Shown here: positions 10,388 through 18,302 of the stretch, in pieces
Numbering within the stretch: the first letter of the stretch is position 1
Layout: each line of letters begins with the position of its first letter
Assembly: GCA_029778235.1 (NCBI GenBank)
Contig: JAKOQS010000034.1
Location: 1 to 39,164, forward strand
DNA length: 39,164 nt
Direction of reading: 5' to 3'
DNA from: Chloroflexota bacterium
GTDB lineage: Bacteria; Chloroflexota; Limnocylindria; Limnocylindrales; CSP1-4
Translations under genes and position numbers: made by a program
The notes under the pieces: generated by a model
Seen by the model: the letters and a program-made list of their open reading frames with translations, nothing else
The model's database searches: none
What the model was told of the DNA's origin: nothing

Positions 10388-11593
10388 TCACGGACCGGGC
10401 GCGACGCAGGCGAGCACGTCCCTGCCGGACAGCGCCACCGCGAGGCGCCGGCCGCGCGGACCGTCGAGCGGCGCGTCGAGGATCTGCTCGATGCGTGCGA
10501 GGCGGTACGCGACCGTGCGGGCGGGGATCCCCGTGGCCCGCGCGGTGGCCTGGACGCTCTGCCCGTTGTCGAGGTACGCGCGCAGGGTCTCGACGAGCGC
10601 CCCGCCGATCCGTGGCGCGGACACGATCGGACCGAGCTCCCACGCCACGGCGGCGCGGAGCGCCGCCTCGTCGGCGAGCAGGGCACGCTCGAGGGCCACA
10701 TCCCGCGCGTCGATGATCCGGCCGGCGCGGTCGGCGAGCCTCTCCGCGATCGCGAGAGCCGCGACCGCCTCCGCGGCCGAGGCGCCGACGTCGGCGAGCC
10801 GGGGGGCGTCGGGCCCGCGGACGGCGGTCCATCGCGCCCCCGCCGCGACCTCGCCGAGCGCCGCGGCGAGGCGCTCGGCGCGCAGGACCGAAGCCGGGAC
10901 CACGAGCACGAGCCGCCCGCCGCGCGCGGCGCCGATGGCGCCGCCGTGCTTCGGCCGCGATCGCGGATCCAGCGCCGCCTCGGCCACGCGGGAGACCTCG
11001 CGACCCTCGTCCTCCACGTCGCGCCCGGGGTGTGCCGCGACCACGGCGTACGTCGCGCGGGGATCGAGCCCGAAACGCGGGCCGCGACGGGCGATGCGGG
11101 CCGCGGCGATGGGGTCGCCGCCGGCCGCGCCGATGAGCTCGTCCACGAAGCCCCGGTACGCCGCGGCGTCGCGTGCGGCGGACTCGCGTTCGGCCAGCTC
11201 GTGTCCCTCCGCGATCGCCGCAGCGGCCGCGTCGCCCGCCCGCAGGAGGACCGAGCCGAGAGCTGCGACCGCGTCCCGGTCGGCCGTCCCGGACCCGGGC
11301 CCGACCGCCGCGGCCCACACCGCCCAGCCGGTCGACAGGTAGCGGTCGAGGACGACCTGGAGAGAGACACCGTCGCGCGCCGCCTCCGCGCCCACTGCAC
11401 GCAGGGCGGCGAGCGCGTCGTGCGCGAGGGTCTCGCCGGCACCGAGCATCGCGACGTAGTCGCCGACGACGCCCTCCACCTCGGCGGGGGGCTCGCCCAC
11501 GTCGCGCGCCACCGCATCGATGACTGGCGTCAGGTCCTCCGTGATCCGTCGGACGAGCGAGACGTGCGCGGACAGGTCACGATCTTGCAGCAT
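10388..11593 (-). CDS. PucR/CdaR-type helix-turn-helix transcriptional regulator
   Basis: C-term LVETLRAYLDNGQSVQATARATGIPARTVAYRLARIEQIL is the PucR-type HTH. Start placed at ATG 11593 because a TATCCT box sits 6 nt upstream; an in-frame ATG at 11611 also exists. Confidence 0.8.
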   Translation of the reverse strand: MLQDRDLSAHVSLVRRITEDLTPVIDAVARDVGEPPAEVEGVVGDYVAMLGAGETLAHDALAALRAVGAEAARDGVSLQVVLDRYLSTGWAVWAAAVGPGSGTADRDAVAALGSVLLRAGDAAAAAIAEGHELAERESAARDAAAYRGFVDELIGAAGGDPIAAARIARRGPRFGLDPRATYAVVAAHPGRDVEDEGREVSRVAEAALDPRSRPKHGGAIGAARGGRLVLVVPASVLRAERLAAALGEVAAGARWTAVRGPDAPRLADVGASAAEAVAALAIAERLADRAGRIIDARDVALERALLADEAALRAAVAWELGPIVSAPRIGGALVETLRAYLDNGQSVQATARATGIPARTVAYRLARIEQILDAPLDGPRGRRLAVALSGRDVLACVAPGP

Positions 11594-11595
11594 AT

Positions 11596-11624
11596 CGGCA
11601 GGATAGACCATCGTCTCCCTGCCG
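11596..11624 (-). promoter_or_regulatory. candidate operator/promoter of the PucR-type gene
   Basis: Inverted repeat cggcagg-N15-cctgccg overlapping a minus-strand TATCCT box (11605-11600). Confidence 0.35.
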
Positions 11625-11741
11625 TCTTGTGACCTTGCCTGCTCGCGCGCGCAGGGTCACACTCCGATCGACGCCGGCGGCCGGCGTCACCGCCCGGGTC
11701 TCCGGGCCGCGCCGTCCGGCGTGACACCTCCGTGGACCGAC

Positions 11742-12695
11742 ATGCGATCTACCACCATCGGCCTCGACCGGATCCGCACCTGGGCGCTCCTGGGCGCGAT
11801 GATCGGTCTCTTCGTGCTCGTCGGCGGGCTCATCGGCGGCGCGTCGGGGATGATGCTCGCCCTCCTCATGGGCCTGGCCCTCAACTTCGCGCTGTTCTGG
11901 TGGAGCGATTCACTCGCGCTGCGCGCGAACGGCGCTCGCCCCCTCGCCGAGGGCGAGTTGCCGGAGGTCCGCTCCGCTGTCGGCCATCTCGCCCGGCGGG
12001 CCGGGATCCCGGAGCCGCGCCTCTACCTCATCGAGCGCGACGAGCCCAATGCGTTCGCGACGGGGCGCAGCCCCTCGCACAGCGCGGTCGCCGTCACGCG
12101 TGGCCTGCTCGAGACGCTCGACCGCCGCCAGCTCGAGGGCGTCCTCGCACACGAGCTGATGCACATCCGCAACCGCGACACGCTTGTCGGCACGATCGCC
12201 GCCGCGATCGGTGGCTCCGTCTCCTGGCTCGCGCAGATGGCGATGTTCTCGGCCTGGATGGGCGGCGACCAGGAGGAGGGCGGGAATCCGCTCGCGCTCC
12301 TCGGCGCCGTGGTCCTCGCCCCGATCGCGGCGATGGTCATCCAGCTCGCCGTGAGCCGCGGCCGCGAGTACATGGCAGACGCGTCCGGCGCAGAGCTGAC
12401 CGGGGATCCCGAGGGCCTCGCGCAGGCGCTCGAGCGCATCGACGCCCGTGCGAAGGGGTCCGGCTCGTTCGGCCGGCCGGCCGACGGTGCACGTGATGCC
12501 GACGATGCACGCGGCGCGCAGCCGGCGATGAACCCCGCCTTCAACCACCTGTACTTCACGAGCGGCCTGGCCGGCGCGCGGATGGCGGGCCTGTTCTCAA
12601 CGCACCCGGCGGTCGCCGACCGTGTCGCGCGGCTCCGGGCCAGCCGGATGCGAGGTGCTGCGCCCGTTGCGAGCCGGGAGTCCATCGTGAGCTGA
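11742..12695 (+). CDS. htpX: HtpX-like M48 zinc metalloprotease
   Basis: LEGVLAHELMHIRNRDTLVGTIAAAI (HExxH), N-terminal TM pair, NAFATGRSPSHSAVAVTRGLL, FSTHPAVADRVARLR. Confidence 0.9.
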   Translation: MRSTTIGLDRIRTWALLGAMIGLFVLVGGLIGGASGMMLALLMGLALNFALFWWSDSLALRANGARPLAEGELPEVRSAVGHLARRAGIPEPRLYLIERDEPNAFATGRSPSHSAVAVTRGLLETLDRRQLEGVLAHELMHIRNRDTLVGTIAAAIGGSVSWLAQMAMFSAWMGGDQEEGGNPLALLGAVVLAPIAAMVIQLAVSRGREYMADASGAELTGDPEGLAQALERIDARAKGSGSFGRPADGARDADDARGAQPAMNPAFNHLYFTSGLAGARMAGLFSTHPAVADRVARLRASRMRGAAPVASRESIVS

Positions 12696-12755
12696 CCGAC
12701 CCACCCCTCACGCGACCGCGGTGCCCCTCTCCACCGGGTCGCGTCGCCCCTCTCC

Positions 12756-12784
12756 GTGCCCCGCCCGGCCTCCGGGCGGGGCAC
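12756..12784. terminator. perfect 13-bp stem hairpin between convergent genes
   Basis: gtgccccgcccgg-cct-ccgggcggggcac. No T-tract. Confidence 0.55.
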
Positions 12785-12802
12785 GGTCATCGTCCCGGGG
12801 AG

Positions 12803-13828
12803 TCAGCGGTACGAGCGGATCGCCTCCGTCAGCAGCGTGACGAACCGCTCGCGGTCGATGTCCAGGCCCACGTGCGCGTTCGGCGGGCGGCCGGTCACGC
12901 GGCGGAGGTCCACCACGGTGCGCCCGCGTGTGTAGCGGCCCTGCGTCTCGATCCGGACATCCAGCGCCGCGGTCCGGACGAGCCCGGGCTCCACGAGGTG
13001 GGCCACGGTGACGGCGTCGTGGATCGGCGTGCCGGCCCAGCCGTACGTCCGCTCGTGGAACTCCTGGAAGAACGCGAGGAGCCCGCCGACGACCGGTCCC
13101 ACGCGATCGCCCGCCCGCGAGAGGGCCTCGCGCTCGGGCTCCCAGACGATCGAGCGGTGGGTGACGTCGAGGCCGATCATCGTGACCGGGATGCCTGCGT
13201 CGAAGACGATCTCCGCCGCCTCGGGATCCACCCAGATGTTGAACTCGGCGGCAGGCGTGATGTTGCCCTCGGTGATCGAGCCGCCCATGAGGCAGATGTG
13301 GGCGATCCGGTCGCGGACGGAGGGGTGCTCCTCCAGCAGGAGCGCCACGTTGGTCAGCGGGCCCGTCGGGACCAGGACGACCGGCGCGTCGGCGGCCGCG
13401 ATCCACCTGGCCATGGCCGCCGGGGCGAACTCCCCGATCGCCGCCGAGACGGGCTCGGGCAGCGCCGGGCCTTCGATCCCGGACTCGCCGTGCACGTGAG
13501 GCGCGGTGTGGAGGGGACCCTCCAGCGGGTGGGCGGCCCCGGCGGCAACCTCGACGTCCGGCCGTCCGGCCAGCGCCAGGACGCGGAGGGCCGTCTCGGT
13601 CGTCCGCTCGAGCACGGCGTTGCCCCCGACGGTCGAGATCCCCAGGACCCGCAGGTCGGGCCGCGACAGCGCCAGCAGGATGGCCACCGCATCGTCGTGG
13701 CCGGGATCGCAGTCCATCACGATCGGGAGGGGACGCTCCGACGTCCCGCGCGGCGGCTCGGGCAGCGCGCCCGGCGTCGGGCCCCCGACGAGCTCGATGC
13801 CCGGGCCCGGCGCCGCGGTGCCGCTCAC
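12803..13828 (-). CDS. inosine-uridine preferring nucleoside hydrolase
   Basis: PLPIVMDCDPGHDDAVAILLALSRPDLRVLGISTVGGNAVLERTTETALRVL; EFNIWVDPEAAEIVFDAGIPVTMIGLDVTH. Confidence 0.92.
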   Translation of the reverse strand: MSGTAAPGPGIELVGGPTPGALPEPPRGTSERPLPIVMDCDPGHDDAVAILLALSRPDLRVLGISTVGGNAVLERTTETALRVLALAGRPDVEVAAGAAHPLEGPLHTAPHVHGESGIEGPALPEPVSAAIGEFAPAAMARWIAAADAPVVLVPTGPLTNVALLLEEHPSVRDRIAHICLMGGSITEGNITPAAEFNIWVDPEAAEIVFDAGIPVTMIGLDVTHRSIVWEPEREALSRAGDRVGPVVGGLLAFFQEFHERTYGWAGTPIHDAVTVAHLVEPGLVRTAALDVRIETQGRYTRGRTVVDLRRVTGRPPNAHVGLDIDRERFVTLLTEAIRSYR

Positions 13829-15609
13829 GACGCCTCTCCGAGCACCATGCGCCGGAGCAGCGGGACCGGCGGCGTGCCGTGTCGCAGGACCTCCTCGAGG
13901 TGCTCGCGGTACACGAACCCGGGCGTCGCGCCGTACCCGCCCACCACGCGCGGCTCGGGCACCGCCGCGGCCCCGCGCGGGTCGCCGGACGCGATCGCGG
14001 CCCGCGCCCGCACCTCACGCTCGAGGTCCCACATGCCGATGCTCCCGACGAAGTACGTGGAGAGCTGCGTGGAGGTGAGGCGAGCACGGTCCCACTTCTT
14101 CGCGGCCTCGGACTCCTCCTGGAACGCCCCGTCCACCATCAGCCGCATCGCCTCCTCGCGGGTCATCCCGTCCACGTGGATCCCCACGTCGAGCAGCGCG
14201 TTGGCGACCGCCCGGAGGTAGTACTTCCAGTGGCTCAGCAGGAAGGCAGGGTCGTTGCCGCCATAGCCCGCGTCCACCATCACCTGGGTCACGTAGACGG
14301 CCCAGCCCTCGGCGAAGACGCCGCTCCCGAGCACGGCGCGCGGGAGGGACGGGCAGCGGTTGGACGCCATCAGCTGCAGGTAGTGCCCGGGGACGGCCTC
14401 GTGGATCGTGATGATCCGCAGCGTGCGGTCGTTGTGCTCCCGCAGGTAGGACGCGACCTGGTCGGGCGTCCAGTCGTCCGGGACCGGCGTGATGTAGTAG
14501 TAGCTGCGCTGGCCCACGTCGAGCGGCCCCGGCGGGTCGAACATGGCACCGGCGAGCGACCGGAGGAAGCGCGGGGTCCACTCGATGGCGAGGGGGTCAT
14601 CCGGCAGCCCCACGAGGTCGAGGTCGCGGACGAACGCCTCGATCCCCTCGAGCTCCGACCGGCAGTAGGCGAGGATCGCCTCGCCGGACGGATGAGCCGC
14701 CCCGACGGCGTCCAGGACGGCCCGGACGGTCTCGGCATCCGCGCCGGGCGCGGTGGGGTCCGGAAGCGGTCGATCGGGCACCCACGCCGGCCACGCCTCC
14801 CGCGCGAGGCGGACCATCTCCGCGTGGACCGCGCCCTGCTCGCGCGCCGCGCGCTCGCGGATCGCGTCCGGCGACATCGGGCTCCGGAACGTGTGGCGGA
14901 GCTTGAGCGCGTACAGGTCGGGACCCAGTCGCCCCTCTCCCTCAGACGCGGGCAGGACCACGCTCTCGAGGTGCGCACGGAAGCGGTCGAGCCGGGCGCG
15001 GGCGGAGGCGGCCGCCGCGGTCAGCCGCGGGCGGACGGCCGCCACCGCGGGATCGCCGGCCGCTTCCCGGCCGGCCGACTCGGCCTCGTCCACGAGGTCC
15101 ACGATGCCGGGCAGCTGCCGGATCGCCACCTCCGTGTGGAACCGCGAGACGGGCCGGCCGGCATCCCCGACGAGCGAGGCCTCGGCCGCGCCCACCAGCG
15201 CGTCCAGCCCCTCCAGCCGTCCCGCGACCGACGCGAGGCGGTCCGCGAGCGGGGCGAACTCGCGGGCGAGCAGCGGGAAGATCCCGCCGCCCATGAGGTA
15301 GACCCAGGAGAGCGGGTCCCAGCTGTGCTCGCGCAGCTCCGTCTCGTCGAACCGGCGGGCCGCGATCTCGTCGAGCACCAGGTCGCGATCCACGCGTCCA
15401 TCCGCGTCGAGTGGCTCGGGAGGGACGGCCCGGAGCGTCGCCTCCCATCGGTCGAGGAACGTGAGCCGCTCGGCACGGCCAGCGTCCGTCATGTCCGGCC
15501 AGCGACCGTCGTGGTCGTGAAGGCCGGCGGCGGTCGCGACGACGGGGTCGAGGGCGAGCAGCTCGTGGATGAAGGATTCGAGGAGCGGGGCGAGATCGGT
15601 GGTGGTCAC
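13825..15609 (-). CDS. DUF885 family protein (putative metallopeptidase-like)
   Basis: IITIHEAVPGHYLQLMASNR (HEAVPGH); GWAVYVTQVMVDAGYGG. GTG start; 4-bp overlap with the downstream nucleoside hydrolase. Confidence 0.87.
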   Translation of the reverse strand: MTTTDLAPLLESFIHELLALDPVVATAAGLHDHDGRWPDMTDAGRAERLTFLDRWEATLRAVPPEPLDADGRVDRDLVLDEIAARRFDETELREHSWDPLSWVYLMGGGIFPLLAREFAPLADRLASVAGRLEGLDALVGAAEASLVGDAGRPVSRFHTEVAIRQLPGIVDLVDEAESAGREAAGDPAVAAVRPRLTAAAASARARLDRFRAHLESVVLPASEGEGRLGPDLYALKLRHTFRSPMSPDAIRERAAREQGAVHAEMVRLAREAWPAWVPDRPLPDPTAPGADAETVRAVLDAVGAAHPSGEAILAYCRSELEGIEAFVRDLDLVGLPDDPLAIEWTPRFLRSLAGAMFDPPGPLDVGQRSYYYITPVPDDWTPDQVASYLREHNDRTLRIITIHEAVPGHYLQLMASNRCPSLPRAVLGSGVFAEGWAVYVTQVMVDAGYGGNDPAFLLSHWKYYLRAVANALLDVGIHVDGMTREEAMRLMVDGAFQEESEAAKKWDRARLTSTQLSTYFVGSIGMWDLEREVRARAAIASGDPRGAAAVPEPRVVGGYGATPGFVYREHLEEVLRHGTPPVPLLRRMVLGEAS

Positions 15610-15615
15610 CCGCCG

Positions 15616-15644
15616 AGTGTAGTCGCGCGACTAGTCGCGCGACC
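15616..15644 (-). promoter_or_regulatory. candidate promoter of DUF885 gene: GGTCGC-N17-TACACT, 6 nt from GTG, spacer filled by a 22-bp palindrome
   Basis: Plus strand agtgta 15616-15621 and gcgacc 15639-15644; palindrome 15622-15643. Confidence 0.45.
15622..15643. repeat. perfect 22-bp palindrome
   Basis: gtcgcgcgactagtcgcgcgac equals its own reverse complement. Confidence 0.95.
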
Positions 15645-15672
15645 GGGCACGGGCGGGCGGCGAGCGGCCCGG

Positions 15673-15736
15673 GGCGCCGCGCAGCCGCCGCGGCGCCGCG
15701 CAGCCGCCGCCCTCGCACGCAGCCGCCGCCCTCGCG
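15673..15736. repeat. tandem repeat, 19-bp period, about 3.4 copies
   Basis: ggcgccgcgcagccgccgc twice exactly (15673-15691, 15692-15710), then cgcagccgccgccctcgc(a/g) with the same 19-bp period to 15736. Confidence 0.85.
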
Positions 15737-15833
15737 CGCCGCGTCGGGCCCATCCGGGCATCCGACGCCGCCCGCCGCGCGGCCCGGAGCGGTAGGCTGG
15801 GCCTCCTCCCGCCGCCCGGAGAGCCTGCCGACG

Positions 15834-17126
15834 ATGACAGACCGGATCCGCGAGGCCGCCGACGGACTCCGCGCCGCCGCCCGGCGCCACGGCACGCCGC
15901 TCTACGCGACCGACCTCGCCGCGCTCGACGACGCGGCGGCCGAGATCCGCGCCGCGTTCCCCGACCCCTGGCTGCGCGCCTTCTCCGTGAAGGCGAACGA
16001 CGTGCCGGCGGTCGTGGCCGCGATCGCCGCCCGCGGGTTCGGGGCGAACGTCGTCTCGCGCGGCGAGTGGGCGGTCGCCCGCCGGGCCGGCCTCGCGGAC
16101 GCCGAGATCACGCTCGAGGGCATCGGCAAGACCGACGCCGACCTTCGGGCGGTCGTCCGGGCGGCCGCCACGGGCCATCCGCTGCGCTGGGTCGCGATCG
16201 AGTCCGCAGACGAGGCGCGGGCCCTCGGTGCCCTCGCGCGCGCGGCCCGCCTCGCCGGCGCCTCGCGTCCGGAGGTCCTGCTGCGGCTCAACCCCGCGGT
16301 GGCACCGGAGACCCACCACGGCCTTGCGGTGGGTGCCGCCCGGAGCAAGTTCGGGCTGGCCGACGACGAGGTCGCGTCGGCGATCGAGGCCGGCGGCGGG
16401 TGGGCGGGCCCGCTGCGCTGGCGGGGGATCCACCTCCATGTCGGCTCGCAGCTAGGCGCGGTGGACGCCTGGCGGGACGCCGTCCGCCGTGCACTCGCGG
16501 TGGGCGCCCTGCTCCGGCGCGACGACGCGGACTTCGACACGCTCGACGTCGGCGGTGGCTTCCCCGTCGCCGTGGACGGGGACGACGGCACGGTGCCGTC
16601 GCCTGCCCGGTTCGCCGCCGAAGTCCCCGCTCTCCTCGCGAGCGTCTCCGAGGCGCGGCGCCCGACGCGCCTCGCGATCGAGCCCGGCAGGTACCTCGTC
16701 GCGCGCTCCGGCTACCTCGTCGCACGGGTACTCCACGTCCGCGCACGTCGCGGCCCGGACGGCAGGCCCCTCGTGGTGATCGACGCGGGGATGGCGGAGC
16801 TCGTGCGGCCTGCCCTCTTCGGCGCCCGCCATCGCGTCGTCGCCCTGACCTCCGGCGGGCGGCCCGTGGACCCCGGAGCGGCCGGGGCGGAGGCCGTCCC
16901 CACCGCCGTCGAGGGCCCGATCTGCGAGTCCACCGACACCCTGGGGACGCACGACCTGCCGCCGCTGCAGCGCGGAGACCTGGTCGCGATCCGCGACGCG
17001 GGCGCGTATGGGGCGTCGATGTCGTCGCGGTACAACGGGCGGCCGCGTCCGCCCCAGGTGCTCCTGGCCGCGGGCGGCCGCGTGGAGCTCGCTCGGCGGC
17101 GGGGCACGCTCGGCTCGCTGGCCTGA
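15834..17126 (+). CDS. lysA: PLP-dependent decarboxylase, diaminopimelate decarboxylase-like
   Basis: AFSVKANDVPAVVAAIAARGFGANVVSRGEW; HVGSQLG; DVGGGFPV; AIEPGRYLV; GPICESTDTLG; DAGAYGASMSSRYNGRPRPPQVL. TAGGCT at 15793-15798 may be its -10 box. Confidence 0.88.
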   Translation: MTDRIREAADGLRAAARRHGTPLYATDLAALDDAAAEIRAAFPDPWLRAFSVKANDVPAVVAAIAARGFGANVVSRGEWAVARRAGLADAEITLEGIGKTDADLRAVVRAAATGHPLRWVAIESADEARALGALARAARLAGASRPEVLLRLNPAVAPETHHGLAVGAARSKFGLADDEVASAIEAGGGWAGPLRWRGIHLHVGSQLGAVDAWRDAVRRALAVGALLRRDDADFDTLDVGGGFPVAVDGDDGTVPSPARFAAEVPALLASVSEARRPTRLAIEPGRYLVARSGYLVARVLHVRARRGPDGRPLVVIDAGMAELVRPALFGARHRVVALTSGGRPVDPGAAGAEAVPTAVEGPICESTDTLGTHDLPPLQRGDLVAIRDAGAYGASMSSRYNGRPRPPQVLLAAGGRVELARRRGTLGSLA

Positions 17127-17135
17127 GGGGAGGCG

Positions 17136-17164
17136 CACCGGCGGGCGTGACGCACCGCCGGGTG
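17136..17164. terminator. hairpin downstream of lysA-like gene
   Basis: caccggcgg...ccgccgggtg, 9-bp stem with one bulge. Confidence 0.3.
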
Positions 17165-17288
17165 GCTGGCCCGGCTCCGCAGGATCCGGCCCGGCGTGGC
17201 GCGCCGCAGGGCGCCGAGGCCCGAGGCTGCAGCATCCGGCCCGGCGGGCGCCCCTGCCCGGCGCCGCCGGACCCGGCGGGCCTCGTCC

Positions 17289-18194
17289 TCAGTCGCGGAT
17301 GTGGATCGTGGCCGAGCCGAACGACGCGGAGAAGCGAAGGTCGAGGCGCCCGAGCACCGGCGCGGTGAACAGGAGCGTGCCCGCGTACGGGACGGTCGTC
17401 GACAGCGCCGCGGCCCAAGGTGCGGGGATGTCGTCGCAGGCCGCGCAGTAGACCGGCCGGCGGAGGCTCCCGTCGGGCTCCACGATCCTGAAGTCGTCGG
17501 ACGAGACCGAGAGGCCGGGCACCAGCGCCTCCAGCTGGACTCGGACGAGCACGCCCGTGTTGCCGACGGCGTCGGTGAAGGGAGCCACCCAGAGGACGGT
17601 CAGGTACATCGACCCGCCGACCATGACCTTGCGGCCGATCTCGAGCTGGCCCGACGGAGCGCCCGGCGTGGCCGTCGGCACAGGCGTCGGGGAGGGGGTC
17701 GGCGTCGCGGTCGGCGTGGGCGTCGGGCTGGCGCCCGGGCCGACGATCGGCCGCTCCACGAGCGGGGCGCAGCGGGTCGTCGCGCCGGCCCGGACCAGCA
17801 CGACCATCGATGAGGCCGCGCCGATCGAGGCGACCGCGCTGGGCTGGAGCGCGCGGGTCCGGGAGAAGCGGCCGTCGGCCGTCGCCCGGCCGGCCGGGAG
17901 CGCCGCGAGGACCCTGCCACGGGCGGCGCACGTCCCGGCCCTGATGGCCCCGGACACCATCGACCGGGCCGGAAGCGCGCGCAGCGCGAGACGCACCTGG
18001 CCGGCGGCGGGATCGGAGTCGAAGATGACGACGACGTTCCCGTTCGCGCCGCCCGAGCCCACGCGCGAGACCCACCAGCGGGTCGGCTCCGAGGCGGCGC
18101 CGGCCGGAGAGGCGGCGGCGAGGACGACGAGGAGCGCGGCCACGAGTGCCGCCACCGGAGCGAGCCGGCGAAGACGGCGGATCGGACGGTCCAT
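17289..18194 (-). CDS. secreted protein with Thr/Pro-rich linker (unknown function)
   Basis: Signal peptide MDRPIRRLRRLAPVAALVAALLVVLAAASPAGA; linker SPTPTPTATPTPSPTPVPTATPG; C-terminal beta-rich domain. The listed 1150-aa ORF is a read-through of antisense frame. Confidence 0.7.
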   Translation of the reverse strand: MDRPIRRLRRLAPVAALVAALLVVLAAASPAGAASEPTRWWVSRVGSGGANGNVVVIFDSDPAAGQVRLALRALPARSMVSGAIRAGTCAARGRVLAALPAGRATADGRFSRTRALQPSAVASIGAASSMVVLVRAGATTRCAPLVERPIVGPGASPTPTPTATPTPSPTPVPTATPGAPSGQLEIGRKVMVGGSMYLTVLWVAPFTDAVGNTGVLVRVQLEALVPGLSVSSDDFRIVEPDGSLRRPVYCAACDDIPAPWAAALSTTVPYAGTLLFTAPVLGRLDLRFSASFGSATIHIRD

Positions 18195-18266
18195 CAGGCG
18201 AGCCCTCCACCACGGACACCGGCCTGGGGGGCCGTTCGGCCGGACTCCCCAACGGTACAGCGCCGC

Positions 18267-18295
18267 GGTCACGCCGGCCACGGGCGCGGTACCCT
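18267..18295 (+). promoter_or_regulatory. candidate promoter of TPM-domain gene: GGTCAC-N17-TACCCT, 7 nt from GTG 18303
   Basis: ggtcac 18267-18272; taccct 18290-18295. Confidence 0.45.
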
Positions 18296-18302
18296 GTCGT
18301 CC

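Noticed and set aside
11596-11624. RNA hairpin hiding the SD and ATG 11611 of the PucR-type gene
   Set aside because: The better start is ATG 11593 with TATCCT 6 nt upstream, making the repeat more likely a DNA operator at the promoter.
11628-11661. TGTGACC...GGTCACA as a CRP/FNR site
   Set aside because: Half-sites resemble TGTGA/TCACA but are far too widely spaced (canonical spacing is 6 nt).
13879-15795. 638-aa plus-strand ORF
   Set aside because: Antisense to the DUF885 gene, which carries the HEAVPGH motif and a normal protein composition.
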